From: Cliona cf. orientalis
Taxonomy: Eukaryota; Porifera; Demospongiae; Clionaida; Clionaidae
Length of the DNA: 64,000 nt
Assembly (NCBI GenBank): GCA_963930775.1
Contig: OZ005689.1
Span: 2,852,001-2,916,000 of the forward strand
Direction: 5' to 3'
Shown here: one piece after another, positions 25,011 through 37,200 of the stretch
How the letters are laid out: each line of letters opens with the position of its first letter
How positions within the stretch are numbered: the stretch's first letter is position 1
Position numbers and translations under genes: made by a program
The notes under the pieces: generated by a model
What the model was told of the DNA's origin: nothing
Database searches by the model: none
The model's input: only the letters and a program-made list of their open reading frames with translations

Positions 25011-28000
25011 CTAAACTATACAGCATAGTCCACTAGGCTTATGCAATTATTTGCTATTTAGCGGCTGTTTATGCAAAATGTGTACCCTATTCATATTAGT
25101 AGTGTTTAATGTTTAATACCAAACTGGGATATGTTTTGCTTAAACGACGTCATTAGACAACTAGAAATATCACTAGTAACTGCTTAAACACCTAGTAGCT
25201 TGGTGTTTGTGTGTTGACTGGAGTGGTGTAGACATGTTGTTCTTGTGTGCCTTGTACAATCCTTTGTCCCAGAGTTTTGTTAGTCTGGTAGACACAACAC
25301 ATGAATTAGGTAGCTGCTTGACCTCTTAGGTAATCTGAAATTGAATTTGTGTATGTAGGTCAGTAACGCCTTGATAGTGATGTTCCTATTCGTCCTGTGA
25401 TACTGAGTGACATAAGCATTTGTATTTGTGTTTATATTCTGACGATTTTGTGTCGATCATGAGTATTTTGCAACTCTGTACTATTCACCATTTCTCTCTC
25501 TCTCTCCCCTCTAGCCTATGGCATTTGGTGCAGTTGGGGTAGCTGGCAGTGGTGGAATGCGTCATGTCCCCTCTCAACCTCAACAATATGTACCCTCTTT
25601 CCTTCCAAAATCTGCCGTTCCCCCTCCCCCGTCGCTCAACCAATCTGACGACCCCCTGATACCAATTAGCACACCAGAGACCCCCCATGGTGAAAATATG
25701 GGGGACCAAGCTTTTGCCCCCCAGGGGGTGTATGGTCCCATTGGTAGCAACATGCCAAGTAATCCCTCCAATCAAGCGTTTTCTCAATCGATTGGAGGAA
25801 TGTCCAGCTCCTTAGGGAATTCCCCAATCTCGTCGCCTCAGTTACCTCATCACCACCGCTCAGACATCTGGGTCTACCCGCTCAGTACCAATGCCTCAAA
25901 CTCTGCCTTCACTGCGCCCACTCCAATAGGCGTACTTCCTACTGGCCACCAGCCCCCTCCTCCCCTCCCTCAGCCAATCGGTATGGGTGGGGCTAAGCCA
26001 CCTAATCCATTCCAGCGAGCTGTTGGTGGACAGATGCACAAAGGGGCTGGGGGCATTGGAGGTCATCACCATGGCAACCACGGAGGCAGGAGTTTGGAAC
26101 AGCGAGGCCATAGTTTGGAGGAAGATTTCCTTTACGGGAGCAACAATCCAAATCCAGTCCTCTCGTCCGCTCCCTACCACCACAAGAGATGGTCTGTGCC
26201 AAGTGGTATGTATGCTCCGCAACCTGCTGTGGGGGGATTCTTGCCAATTTCTTCACACTCCACCGAATTACCATCGTGGGGACCACGTGGTGGCGCTGCA
26301 GGACTTGGAAATCCAGGAGGACCTTTTCCTAACTTCAACAAGAAACCACACCCATCAGCTGGAAGCGGAGGAGGAAGAGAGGGAAGTCCCCTCTCGTTGA
26401 CAGACCCTTGGCCGCACTGGATTTCTCCAGTTCCCCCTCCACAGTTCCCGCCCAGTATATCACTTCCACCGCAACAGAAATCTGATTTTGCAGTTCCTCC
26501 TAAAGTGCCCAGTCCTCGCCTTGGACGTAGTAACTCTGTAGGGCAGTGGAGTTTATCCGGGAGTATTGATCGTGTCGGATCGAAGGGGGATGCAGAAGGC
26601 GGGGGAGGGATTGGTGGACGGAGGCAGGGAAGCAGTGGAGAGCTACAGCAGCTTATGAAGAGTCTGGACATCAACTCAGAACATATGCAGTCTCTGAAGG
26701 TATGTTGGTGACTGGTACATGAATATGTGTATGTTAAGCATGAAATCTTGAACATCCCCGTGTTTATAGAAGTTACATATAGCATAATTATGGTATATAT
26801 CCCACCTAAGTATACCTAAGTATTATATCAGCCGGGGTATAACTAGGATATTTTCCCTCCCTGAGGGGTACAAGGGAAAATATGATCCATATTTCCCTCC
26901 CTCTGGCTATTACTTTGACCAATCAGAGCCATTGTTTTAGTTCACACAAGCAGTCACATCATCATACCTACTATATTTGCGTGTGCATCAGCACAGTGCC
27001 ACTACTGATTGCACCATGGTTGCACACACACTCCACTGTACATAGGCAGTAGACATTGTTTACACAGACACGGAAACACACGCACACTAATTGACACTAA
27101 TCAGGAACCAATTAGATAGCTATCACTCGATCTGTCAGTTCTACCACGTGGCAAGTTCAACTGCAAGTGAACTGTATTAGCTGCTGGTCCAAGTCTCAAT
27201 AGCCATTGCCCGAGTTTGTTGAACAGTGAAACTATGTTTTCGAAGCTACCTGACTGTCTCCTGTTCACGGAAAGCTGAAGCACTGGTTGATTTAACTAGC
27301 CATGGTTCCGTGACTCAAGCCATCCGTCATCGGTTGCTTCTTTGCTGGTTTGTTTTTTATATCTGTGCAACTCTCTTTCTGTTCAGAACTATTGTTGCTA
27401 GGTTAGAACGGTTGTTGCTATGCATGTAGACTATGGTGCGCGTGACTTTTAGCCAATCAGGTGGGATATATAATAGTTATAGCACGGTTGCCAGGGATTT
27501 ATGGCGACGTAAACCGCCCTTGTCCTCGGGCTACGCCCTCGGACTCGGGTCGGTTTACTGCCATAAATCCCGGGCCCCGTGCTATAACTATAACATATTG
27601 TATTGTTGCTGATGAAACATCCTATGTGGTATACGAGGGAAAGTGTACGTGTGTGAATAGAATGCTTACTGTCAAATATTATAACTGGTTGCATAATTAT
27701 ATTGATGATGATTAGAAACTAATATCTTTTAGAGATGTTGTCCTTCGTTGTGTGACAATGACCATTGACCAGAAGTGTTCACAACTCCTTAATTTTTGAA
27801 TTTCCTATTAACCCCTACAGGCTCGCAAGTTGAGTCTAGAGCAGCTTCACTCGATGTCGGCTGACGAATGGAAGAGTCTTGATCTTCCCGTGGTGAGTTC
27901 ATCCTAGCACGTACATAGGCTCACACCACTATTCTTAAACCAACAATAGTGGTAGCTGTAAACATGTTGAAGAAGCTCTACTGTGGTAGTCAAATTAGTT

Positions 28001-29830
28001 TAAGGCTACATAATAATATACTTTCTATTAGCATGATATCACTACGGGTGGTATCTCAGGTAAGCAGCACTCATGGGCACTTATATATAACTTGCCCACA
28101 TGGCAGTTACCCAGGATATATCATTGGTATAGAAGGCTGCTACACTAACTGATGCATGGGTGCTTACCTGGCCCTATGGGAGTGGGGTATTCCATCTAAT
28201 GGTAGCAGCTATAAACATTTTAAAGAAGCAATAGAGTGGGAGTAACCTTTTGAAGCTACATACTTGTAATTTTTCCATAATATAGTGGATGCCACTACTC
28301 TCCAGCCACTATGCCAGTAGCTACGTGTGCACTTTATAAAAAGAAACCTTGTTGTGGGAATCGCTGGGTGGATATGCATATACAACGATGTGCTAGGATA
28401 ATGCTATATTTAGGGTGAGAGTTGGATGAACAGTGTATACGTAAGCTGACGACACTATATTCTCCAGCCAACAATCAACAATGACAGTAGCTGCAAGCCT
28501 CTTTAAGAAGCAATACAGTGGGAGTTTTGAATTTATAGAGCTACATGTTCTTCTGAAGTAGTGGGAGAGTTTGGATGGGTTCACTTGTGTGGTGCAAGTG
28601 TTGTCTTGTTTATCCGTCATGTTTGTCTGTATGGTAATTGCATTATGACTGACACACCCTCATTGGGCTCAATGCGGTTTCCTTGTATCAATTCCTATGT
28701 GTTCATTTTGTCTAGGTCATAGTGTTAATATTTAAATTTATCGCTGGTTGCTTTGTACGGTTTATCTATGTTACCATGTAACCTTAATAATGCTAATTTG
28801 CTTCTTTTGGTACAGGGACCCAGGGTGAAGCTGATGAATGCCATCTCTAATATCAGCAGTAAGTGTAATGTTCAGTGTATGTTACGTATGTATCTAGTAT
28901 ATTATTATAATATTATTGGTATTGTGTGTGGAGTAGTTCTCACTGACCATGCAACAAAATTAATGCCGTTGTATGTTAGCAAGGGTCTGTTGATGTTAGT
29001 CTCCTGCACACACCTTCAGTTGGAGTAAATCAAATGCTGAGGAGACCACTGCATTATGGATCCTACTGCTAACCTTGATCCCCTTGATCATGAGTAGGTG
29101 GGGGTGTGGGGGGTAGAGGTGGCAAGTACTATAGACCTACCAGCCCACTATTAACTTCCTTGTTCTGCAGCATGTTTGGGTGAAGCCGACTCTTAATGAT
29201 ATGTAATGAACTGGGATTCGTGCTAATGCTGCATGTGGTGGCAACGCCCTATCTATAAGCTGATCACCATTCCTTATGCAGTGTGCCTGTGGTATTTGTT
29301 TATATCCTGTGCAAGTACAGTACTTGGGTTATGTAATCATAATATGTATTGTTTACCTCACAAAAGCACTATGCCTGTTGCACTGGTTATTATACCATAT
29401 AGCAGGAACTTTTCGTGGAAGGCCGATCTTCACAGGTTTTGCAATTTAAATGTTGCGAACGTGTACATGTGACCATGCTTGTTACAATCATGCTTATTTT
29501 CCGCTAAAATAGTATAATTTGGTATGCTCATTAGACTGTATCCAATGACCCCCCCCCTTATATTTCCCTTGCACGCATGTAGAAACTTGCAAGTCTCCAC
29601 CGAACACTGTCAGTGCTGACTCCAGTAGCCAGGCCTCTGCCTCGCCAGACGCTGGATTACAAGGTCCTACCCCTCCTACCGGTTCAGAGATGACCACACC
29701 CCAGAATTTGTTGACCGACACCCCTTCTCCCTCGGCAGCAAGTTCCTCGGTTTCCATGGCAACGATGGGAACCCAGGATGCCCCGGATTCCTCTGGGGAT
29801 GCCCCCTTCTTACAGGAAAGCTTCCAGTAA
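20703..29830 (+). CDS. KH- and SAM-domain protein, 3' nine exons (MASK/ANKHD1-like KH)
   Basis: Exons 20703-20781, 21525-21596, 22801-24069, 24369-24573, 24772-24959, 25515-26699, 27821-27892, 28816-28858, 29583-29830; about 1,120 residues, frame continuous, stop TAA 29828-29830. The first three exons encode one KH domain: VSNALVGRIIGRGGMKINSI with the GxxG loop (GRGG), then SGAHINVSRN, TERLITIKGT and AQELIDEAL. The SGAHI and ERxITI pieces are most like the single KH of ANKHD1/ANKRD17. About 850 residues of Ser/Pro/Gly/Gln-rich disordered sequence follow. Near the C end LMKSLDINSEHM, LEQLHSMSADEW and LPVGPRVKLMNAI match a SAM domain. KH binds single-stranded RNA and SAM makes protein or RNA contacts, so a cytoplasmic RNA regulator is likely. 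No ankyrin repeats are in the window. Bicaudal-C also pairs KH with SAM, but its KH sequences fit less well. Confidence 0.8.
21677..21850. mobile_element. MITE copy 1 (174 bp) in KH-gene intron
   Basis: Inverted ends ataccgtgtttatgctaat and attagcataaacacggtat. A second copy, about 80% alike by eye, sits at 62,866-63,042 and shares the internal segment aaaggtcgtcacgc. Non-coding. Confidence 0.8.
24968..25009. repeat. (GT)n microsatellite
   Basis: About 21 GT units directly after the splice donor of the exon ending at 24959. Confidence 0.95.
27467..27598. mobile_element. Hairpin MITE in KH-gene intron
   Basis: Imperfect inverted repeat: atagttatagcacgg and gggatttatggc on the left, gccataaatccc and ccgtgctataactat on the right, with a GC-rich centre. 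The arms could fold to one long hairpin. Confidence 0.7.
27893..28815. repeat. Intronic degenerate repeats in the KH gene
   Basis: Three related segments start near 27,951, 28,200 and 28,486 (each with a gtagc-(t/g)c(t)-aa motif, aagaagc and gagctacat-like end), spaced 250-290 bp. No coding potential. Confidence 0.5.
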
Positions 29831-31391
29831 ACTTGTTGATTATTAACTCTTATAATTATTGTACTAGTAATTATTGTTTTTCACACATTCTGCTCGCTAA
29901 CGCACTGTTGCACCACAGACATAATAATATTGTACTGTGGTGAATCGAAATGCCTATTCCTACACTTATTTTATGCACCTACATTATAATTTGCCAGACA
30001 ACTACTATTATTAAACATTATTACTGTCTTATGTATTGCTATTATCTTTGCTGAACTTAGTAGTGATTACTATTCTATCCTATAGTTGTAGCCTTTATTA
30101 TTAAATTAATGGTAAACGTTGCCATAATTTGATTATTATGAGTTGTGATTAATGTGGTTGAGTTTTTTCAACTTTATGATGATTGTATCCATCCTATCTA
30201 TGAATCAATGAAATTTGCTTTTTGCTGACAGAAACTTGTGGGTGCTTTGGATCCTGTGATAGAATTGTACACTACATTGAATACAATGTCATAAAAGTAA
30301 TTTATTTAATGTAGATGACATTTTGTAGTTGAAATGTGCCTTGACCTCTGCACCCAAGTGCTATCATACAGTTCTCCTGATGCCCGAAAGCATGATGGAC
30401 TCAGCTTAGCTTTATATAGTATACACATTGTGCATCTCCAGTCTTAAATTTTGATAATGCACTTCGTGGAACCAATTAATTTTGTGCACATACCAAATTT
30501 TGTGGTTTGATATTCTATTTTTAAAATTAATTATGTTTGCTGTTTTTGACACATGATGGTGCTAATGAGGAAGTTTATTCTACTGGATAACCCTAATTAC
30601 TTAGCGCTGCCGCTTCTTGACTTAACTTTTGAGGATTGTTTTATATACAAGTGCAGCATCCTGGCACTTGCAGAAAGCATGCAGCATTATTGACCATTAA
30701 TCTTGAAACCTATAGACTTCATCTGTAAGCTTGTAAATAGCCATTATTCCTTGACTAGAAGTAATAAGGCAAGTGCTAGACGAAACATGGTGGCTGTGTA
30801 ATATAAACAAATTAACACAGTCCACATATCCAATGCTACTATGACTGTGTACATGTACATGTCATTTGAAGCACTTCAACAAGATACACCCATACATTCT
30901 TCATAGTATAGCTATGGTATTGTGTATAGTGATGTTATGACCAGTTGGGCTATAAGAGGGCTCGTTTCAAGCAAACCCATCCAGAATGTTCATTGTGCAC
31001 AGCCTCGCGGGGGCATTGTCCTCAAGTTGCCAGGAGCTAGGATTACAGCAGTTATAAGATTGTGTAGCTAGCTCGTGCTCAAGCTCGTGTTGGTGTGGAA
31101 TGGACAGGCTCACAAAGCAGCTTGCCAAAGTGCTGATAGCACTGTTGTTGACTCTAGCACAGACACCATCAAGCAAGTCCACACTGGTATTGTCTTGAGT
31201 GACACTCCCCCTGCCTGCATGAGTATGGAGAAAATTAACCTAATACATCTTGTAAACATGCATGCATGTATGTCTGACTCACCATTGTTGTAGCTATAAA
31301 AGGTGATAATAATAATAATATAAAATGGTAAAGTACTAAGTATGATGTTGCGATTTGATGCATAGGTATTTCAACGGTGAGTTTCAGCACT
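29831..31391. other. 3' flank of the KH gene and intergenic
   Basis: No second gene seen. The first few hundred bases after 29,830 are probably 3' UTR; no exact AATAAA is close to the stop. Confidence 0.4.
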
Positions 31392-32539
31392 TTAAAGGAT
31401 GATCGAATCCCAACGAGAAGTAGTTCCCCCGGCTGGAAGGCTCAACCTCACGATGTCTCTGTAGTTATAGGCAAATATGTGCATTTCAACTGTAGAAATT
31501 CTTGTAGAAAACTTGATCGTGATATTCTGACCAGTCAATGGATCGTAAGCACACACAATAGTCTTTCCAGCAGTTTCTGGAGTGATGATAACATTGAGCT
31601 GTGAAGTGTAGTTGTTGCCTTGTTCATCAAGACTTCGTCCCACTATAGCTCCATTGTTACACATGCCAATTGGGCCTCCTTTTGGCATGAACTGATGATG
31701 CTGTAGAAATATTGCATTTTGCTGACAGCCACTGAAAGCAGTTCCTGTCCAGAGAGTACCTCCCGTGTCACTTCCCTGAACAGTACACCTGTAGGTCAGC
31801 TGGTCACCAGGACAGATACACTCGTTTACACCCTCATGACCTAGTATGCCTTCATGTGTAGCACCTACAAGAAAACATGGTATACATTTTCTCTTAGAGG
31901 AAGGGCCTGAGGCGAGACTTGTATGAGATACGTGCATGTACAATGCTTCTTATTTATCTATAATTAATAAGAGTCGAAGTACCATGTAAAAAAAACTCTA
32001 ATAGTGTAGTCCTTGTAGCTAAATCAAATCTCAAAATCCACGAAAAGTATTTGGGTTTGGGTTTGGGTTTGAATTGTAGTGATCCAATGAAAAAGAGTAT
32101 AGTATCGAGACTCCATGATGCTTCTTTATGGAGCATTCAACGTACTACATAAGAAGCTTTAGAATTGTTCTGAGAGTGATTTAGCTAACTGATACTCATA
32201 GTTTCGTATCTCAAGCAGGATAGTAGTGATCTGCATATCATCTATGTTCTGTATTTATACAAATATGTATACTTTAGTATACTGAAGCTGGCTGCATTTT
32301 TTTCTAATTAAGCAAAAAGACCAGTTAAAATTTATGTATTACGTAGGTCTATGTAGGGAATTTGAATTAGACGAAAATTCGTCATAAGCTGATTTGAATT
32401 AAGTGGACTACGTACATTGTACTTATTTTTACCATACATACATGTAAGTGTTGTACTTACTGGGTACAAGAAACCACATGAGAATCAAACTCCCACTACA
32501 TCGAATGTTGTGTATGTGGTACCATACTGGAAGCTGCAT
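31392..32539 (-). CDS. Receptor-family locus 12: secreted Ig-only protein
   Basis: Exons 32461-32539 (leader MQLPVWYHIHNIRCSGS then LILMWFLVP) and 31392-31864 (Ig-like). Predicted 183 aa. Ig marks of subfamily C: ECICPGDQLTYRC, TLWTGTAFSGC, CNNGAIVGRSL, NNYTSQLNVIITP, AGKTIVC. At the place where relatives have a phase-1 donor (GGT), this copy reads ACAGTTG, so the Ig exon runs on to a stop at 31392. No FN3 or TM exon exists downstream. The product would be a small secreted Ig domain. It may be a functional soluble form or a remnant of a full receptor; the open frame and intact leader favour expression being possible. Confidence 0.65.
32046..32073. repeat. TTTGGG hexamer run
   Basis: Three to four TTTGGG units; too short to be more than a microsatellite. 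Confidence 0.6.
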
Positions 32540-32817
32540 CGTCTCTACCTTTGTGTAGCAACTTGTGTGTAGTTATTTTTTGTTCAAGTATTATAGCTTA
32601 AATGCTGCGGTATTGGTTCCCAATTGCGTATCTCTCCCAAATAGCTTACTCAATGGGAGGTTTATACACTGGTGCGTTTGTTGCTGAAAATTTTTAGTAT
32701 GAGCCTCGGAATGATTTGCTTGTACATATATGTATTATTAATTTGCTACAGTACTGGTACATGTGTATCGTACACCTAAGTTTGATTCAGAAGTTTAGTT
32801 GGTACTTTATACGTTGA

Positions 32818-32924
32818 GGCCACTGTAGCTTCATTGTTAGAACTTTCACGTGAGAGATCCATGAAGCAGGACCATTTCATCACTTGGACAGTTGTTAAGA
32901 TAACTTCCAGTCCATTGTACATGC
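32818..32924 (-). pseudogene. Relic of an Ig-like exon
   Basis: On the minus strand this piece aligns with the middle of the Ig exon of locus 8 (14,265-14,370): it keeps NCPSDEM, a degraded LLH region and an EATVA end where relatives have NNGATVA. It contains stops and has lost both flanks. Confidence 0.55.
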
Positions 32925-35269
32925 ATTAGCCGTAAATTTATGATTATGATACTTGATAAGAGGTTCCAAAATTTTGGAAATACGTGTAAGCTGAATGTTT
33001 AGTGAATCCTGCATAATATGCTGCTACTTGCTACACATGTGTACCTGACTCTTACCAAGTGGAGTCATGAAAACTAACCTTTTTATATGAAGTTTGTGCA
33101 TGCATAAACTATAGTTAATAGCATCAGGCCGACGTAAAGAGCACGTTTGCCCATGACGTATGGCGCATGCGCATACGTCACACTAGTATACAATTATTCT
33201 AAATAAAGCACACTTTAACTGTGCAACAACTCCTGCAAGCAAGAAGAACATCGCAGTGGAAAAATCTTTGAATCGCCTTGCCACCGAACAGTTACGAACG
33301 GCCAACGCCATGACCAGAGCCTAATAAGACAAGCTACCGCCATGGTCAATGCAGGAGACGATCCTTCCTTCCGAAGTTATTTAAATTACAGTAGTCCATA
33401 CCATGATGACTTCACGGACACCCTGTCACAGTAATGAGAAATTCTCCAATGGCTTGTCACGACCCGTTTCAGCGGAGATCCTGAAGGGCCCTTCAAGTTC
33501 ACAGTGCAGTGCACGACTTAAGGTGACCATGCAGTCACAGCTGAACCAGATTAAAACACAACAATGCGGTAGTGTTACACACACTACAACATCACCAACC
33601 TTCTGTTCCTCAAACGGTCCGTAAGTTAATCATTAGAGTTCATTAACTTGTGATGTCCGCTGGCGGCATGCATGGCCATGACAGATACGTTTAGATTGAA
33701 ATTCAAAGCAGTGGCTAAAGTGTAGACCTGAATACATATGCCACTTTTGTTTGTACTTACAGCCTGGCCAGCACCAGGTACGTACATATCTTTAGGCAGC
33801 ATGCACAACTCAGACTCAGTGCCCCGGCTTCACATGCGGGAAGCTATCTATTTTTAGTATTCCCAGCATCTACAGTCCCGGTTCCACAAGGAATTTAATT
33901 CCACTTCCGCTGCCTGTTTATACATGTACTCCTCATGGCCATGTAGCCCGTTGTCCTACAGAATTCCCAGTCACCAATTACCATCTGGTCAAACTGACCC
34001 GATTGCAGTACTACACAATAGGACATGCAAAACCTTCAATCAGAGGGTTCATATTACTCTGTAATATCAAATGCCCACATGTCCACTTTGTAAGGGACAA
34101 CTATTCTGAGTCCGCAAGACTTTTAGACTATCATGTCCTTGTATTTTACGACATCAGGAGGTCACGGGTGTACATCAACCTCATGTTGAAATAGCCAATC
34201 AAGCAGAGGCTTTGACCTCCAACCACAAAAGTTCTTAATTGTGTAGAAATATGGAGTATTCCCTAACATGTATTGTTTCGAGCCAAACAATCTTGTGTCA
34301 CCCATGATCCCCCCACTTCCTAGCATGCAAATCACAGTATGCACACTGGGTTCAGGGGCTAAATACGACACATTTAAACAAATGTTGTCCACTTTACCTC
34401 GATTCGACTTATATATTTACATGTAACATCACTGCACACATATGCAGTGATTTATTCCATTTACCATGGTCACATGGGCTGCAGTCCACAGTATGTTGCA
34501 CAACATCGTGCTCCATTTTAATATGGTCACATTATGATCTGCTCTGCAGAATTATATTCCTTTTCATATGCAGCGACCTGCTCCAATTAATGTAATCACA
34601 CTCTGTTATCCAATCTATCCAACATCATTGCACATATGCAATAATGTGCCCCAATGCAATGTGGTCATACATGCTGAAGTTGATTTTATGTTAAATCGGC
34701 CTTCAAGACATGTCTAGATCTGTTGTATTAGCTGTTAACACATTTGCTTATATAGGTTCTCGTCAGCATCATCCCATGCGCACAAAATAATCAGAACCCT
34801 CATAAATATAAATGTCTGACATGGATTCAGAATTAAGCAGACATGCAGCATTACTCAAAAATTACACTGAGCAGTCCCACTCAGATAACAGTAAGATGAC
34901 TCTATGACAGACCCTTTCCTACCTAGCTATGAAGCTACAACAGCACCAGACTACTTGTAAGCATCTCACTCTCACCAGCTAGCACTGGTTCATTATACAC
35001 TCCCATACCTCTAGGGAGCCCAAAAACGAATAGATCTGTCAACACAGACCAGACATGATTGTCCGATGATGTACCCATCAGTACTAACTGAGTTTTAATA
35101 GATGGTTTAAAATGTCAACAACATGTACACAGGTTTCAGCAAACAGTCTTTCATACTACCTGTCCCATGTAATCATGCATGGACCTATGTATTTCTGGTT
35201 AGAAGACGGTACATATACAACTAGGGAAAACAGCAGTACTGATAGGTAACAATACGTTTAACTCTGCTG

Positions 35270-36760
35270 CTAATATATGATGTAAACCACAGTAAATCAT
35301 GCATTGCTATAGCTCTTCTGCCGTCACAACCCCCAGCTGCTATAGTCCACTTATTGACACTGCTAGTGTAATTTAACCTGCCACTAACATAAACTTTAGC
35401 AGTCATATTGCTCCGCGATGCTGCTACAGCGTATCTGCACTCTACCACTGGTATGGCTACCATGGCTCTCACTACTTCCTCTGCTATGCCACTACATTGT
35501 ACATACAGCATACGTGCAGTCCGTTACAGGCATTGACCTCGGCACAGCCAGATCCCACTAACTGGTTTGTCATGCTGCTACAATGTATGCGCACTCTGCC
35601 ACTGGCATCAATTTCGGCAATCATAGTTCACAAACCACTCTACTATGCTGCTATATGCATGTTAATTCTGCCACTGGCACAATCCCTGGAAGCCTTGACT
35701 CATAAATACAACAATTTATAAGCTACCGCTGGCATAAACTGTTACAATCATAACTCATTAATAGCATTGCTAAATCATTACAGTGTACACTTCCTCTAAC
35801 TCTGATGCCGGCATAAACCTCATCAGCCTTAATTCACTAATTACACTGCTGCACAGCTTCATGCATGTAACACTGCCGCTGGCATAGACCTCAGCAGTCA
35901 TAACTCTTTAAATACACTGCTGTCTTGCTCCAGTATACCTTTTAATTCAGCTAAAAAGAAAGACGTTAGTAGCCATAGTCCAACTAACTGCTCTGTTACA
36001 CTACTACAGTGTACAGGCGTGTACATGCACTCCGCCACTGGTAATAACCTCATAGCCCACTAATTGCTCTACTATGCTGCCACAGGGTACGTGCACTCGC
36101 CTACTGACATTGACCTCAGCAGCCATAGCCCTCTAGATGTTCTGCTACGCTGCTACAGTACACGTGCACCCTGCCTCTGGCATTGACCTTGGCAGCCATA
36201 GCCCACAGATTGCTCTGCTACGCTGCTACAGTACACGTGCACCCTGCCTCTGGCATTGACCTTGGCAGCCATAGCCCACAGATTGCTCTGCTACGCTGCT
36301 ATAGTACACGTGCACCCTGCCTCTGGTATTGACCTTGGCAGCCATAGCCCACAAATTGCTCTGCTACGCTGCTACAGTGCATGTACACCCTGCCTTCGGC
36401 ATTGATCTAAGCCATAGCCCACAAGTTGCTCGGCTACACGGCTACAGTGTATCTGCACTCTGCCACTGGCATTGACCTCAGCAGCCATAACCCACGATGA
36501 GCTCTTCTACACTGCTACATGGTATGCCCACTCTGCCACTGGCATTAACCTCACTTACAATCCATTTCAGTGCACTTTACCTCAGTTAGGTCAATCTGAG
36601 CGTTCACTATACCGACACAATACACTACGTAAATTTTACAGTCTGTATAAACCTCAGTAGCCCAGTATCTATTACAACACTGTACAGCTACATTGTACTT
36701 AAATTCTGCCGCTGGTATCAACTTCAGACATTAGCAGCCACCTCTTACAAAATACACTAC
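35270..36760. repeat. Satellite-like tandem repeat, cleanest period 73 bp
   Basis: Degenerate units built on gctgctacagtgtacgtgca, ctctgcc(a/t)ctggcattgacc and agccatagccca. Between 36,134 and 36,420 successive units are nearly identical and spaced 73 bp; to either side they decay and the period drifts to 70-80 bp. Confidence 0.8.
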
Positions 36761-37059
36761 TATAAATCATTACCACAATAGCCATAGGCTGTGGTCTTGC
36801 CTCACAGACTTGCCCATGTCAGGTGATTAAAATGCAGCATATCTGGCATACATGTCAGCATCACCTACCCCATTGCACCTAGCAGGCTAGGCAATATCAC
36901 ATGGACAATATCTGGTATCTATCGTGCACTAATTTGGGGGGTAATTTGGGGGGAATTGATTGGTGGCTGAATGTCACACGTAACTTATCGGTCACGCCAG
37001 CAATGTCTTTGTTTTCTAACGCTGGATGTCACTGTCCTAGTTCCAGTTGGTACTCAACT

Positions 37060-37200
37060 TCACGGTCGGGACTCCCACGCTGGCCTTAGCTGCCAGTTGG
37101 CACCTGACTCAGGTTGGGACTCCCACGCTGGTACTAGCCTACTCGCCAGTTGGTTCCTGGCCTCAACGGCAGGACTCATACGCTGGTACTCAAACACAGT
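37060..37200. repeat. Short direct repeats, about 48-55 bp
   Basis: ggactcccacgctgg recurs three times with ccagttgg between; degenerate. Confidence 0.6.

Noticed and set aside
33403-33624. Plus ORF in the gene-poor region, first thought to be a retroelement gag
   Set aside because: No zinc knuckle, protease or RT motif nearby and the frame is surrounded by stops.
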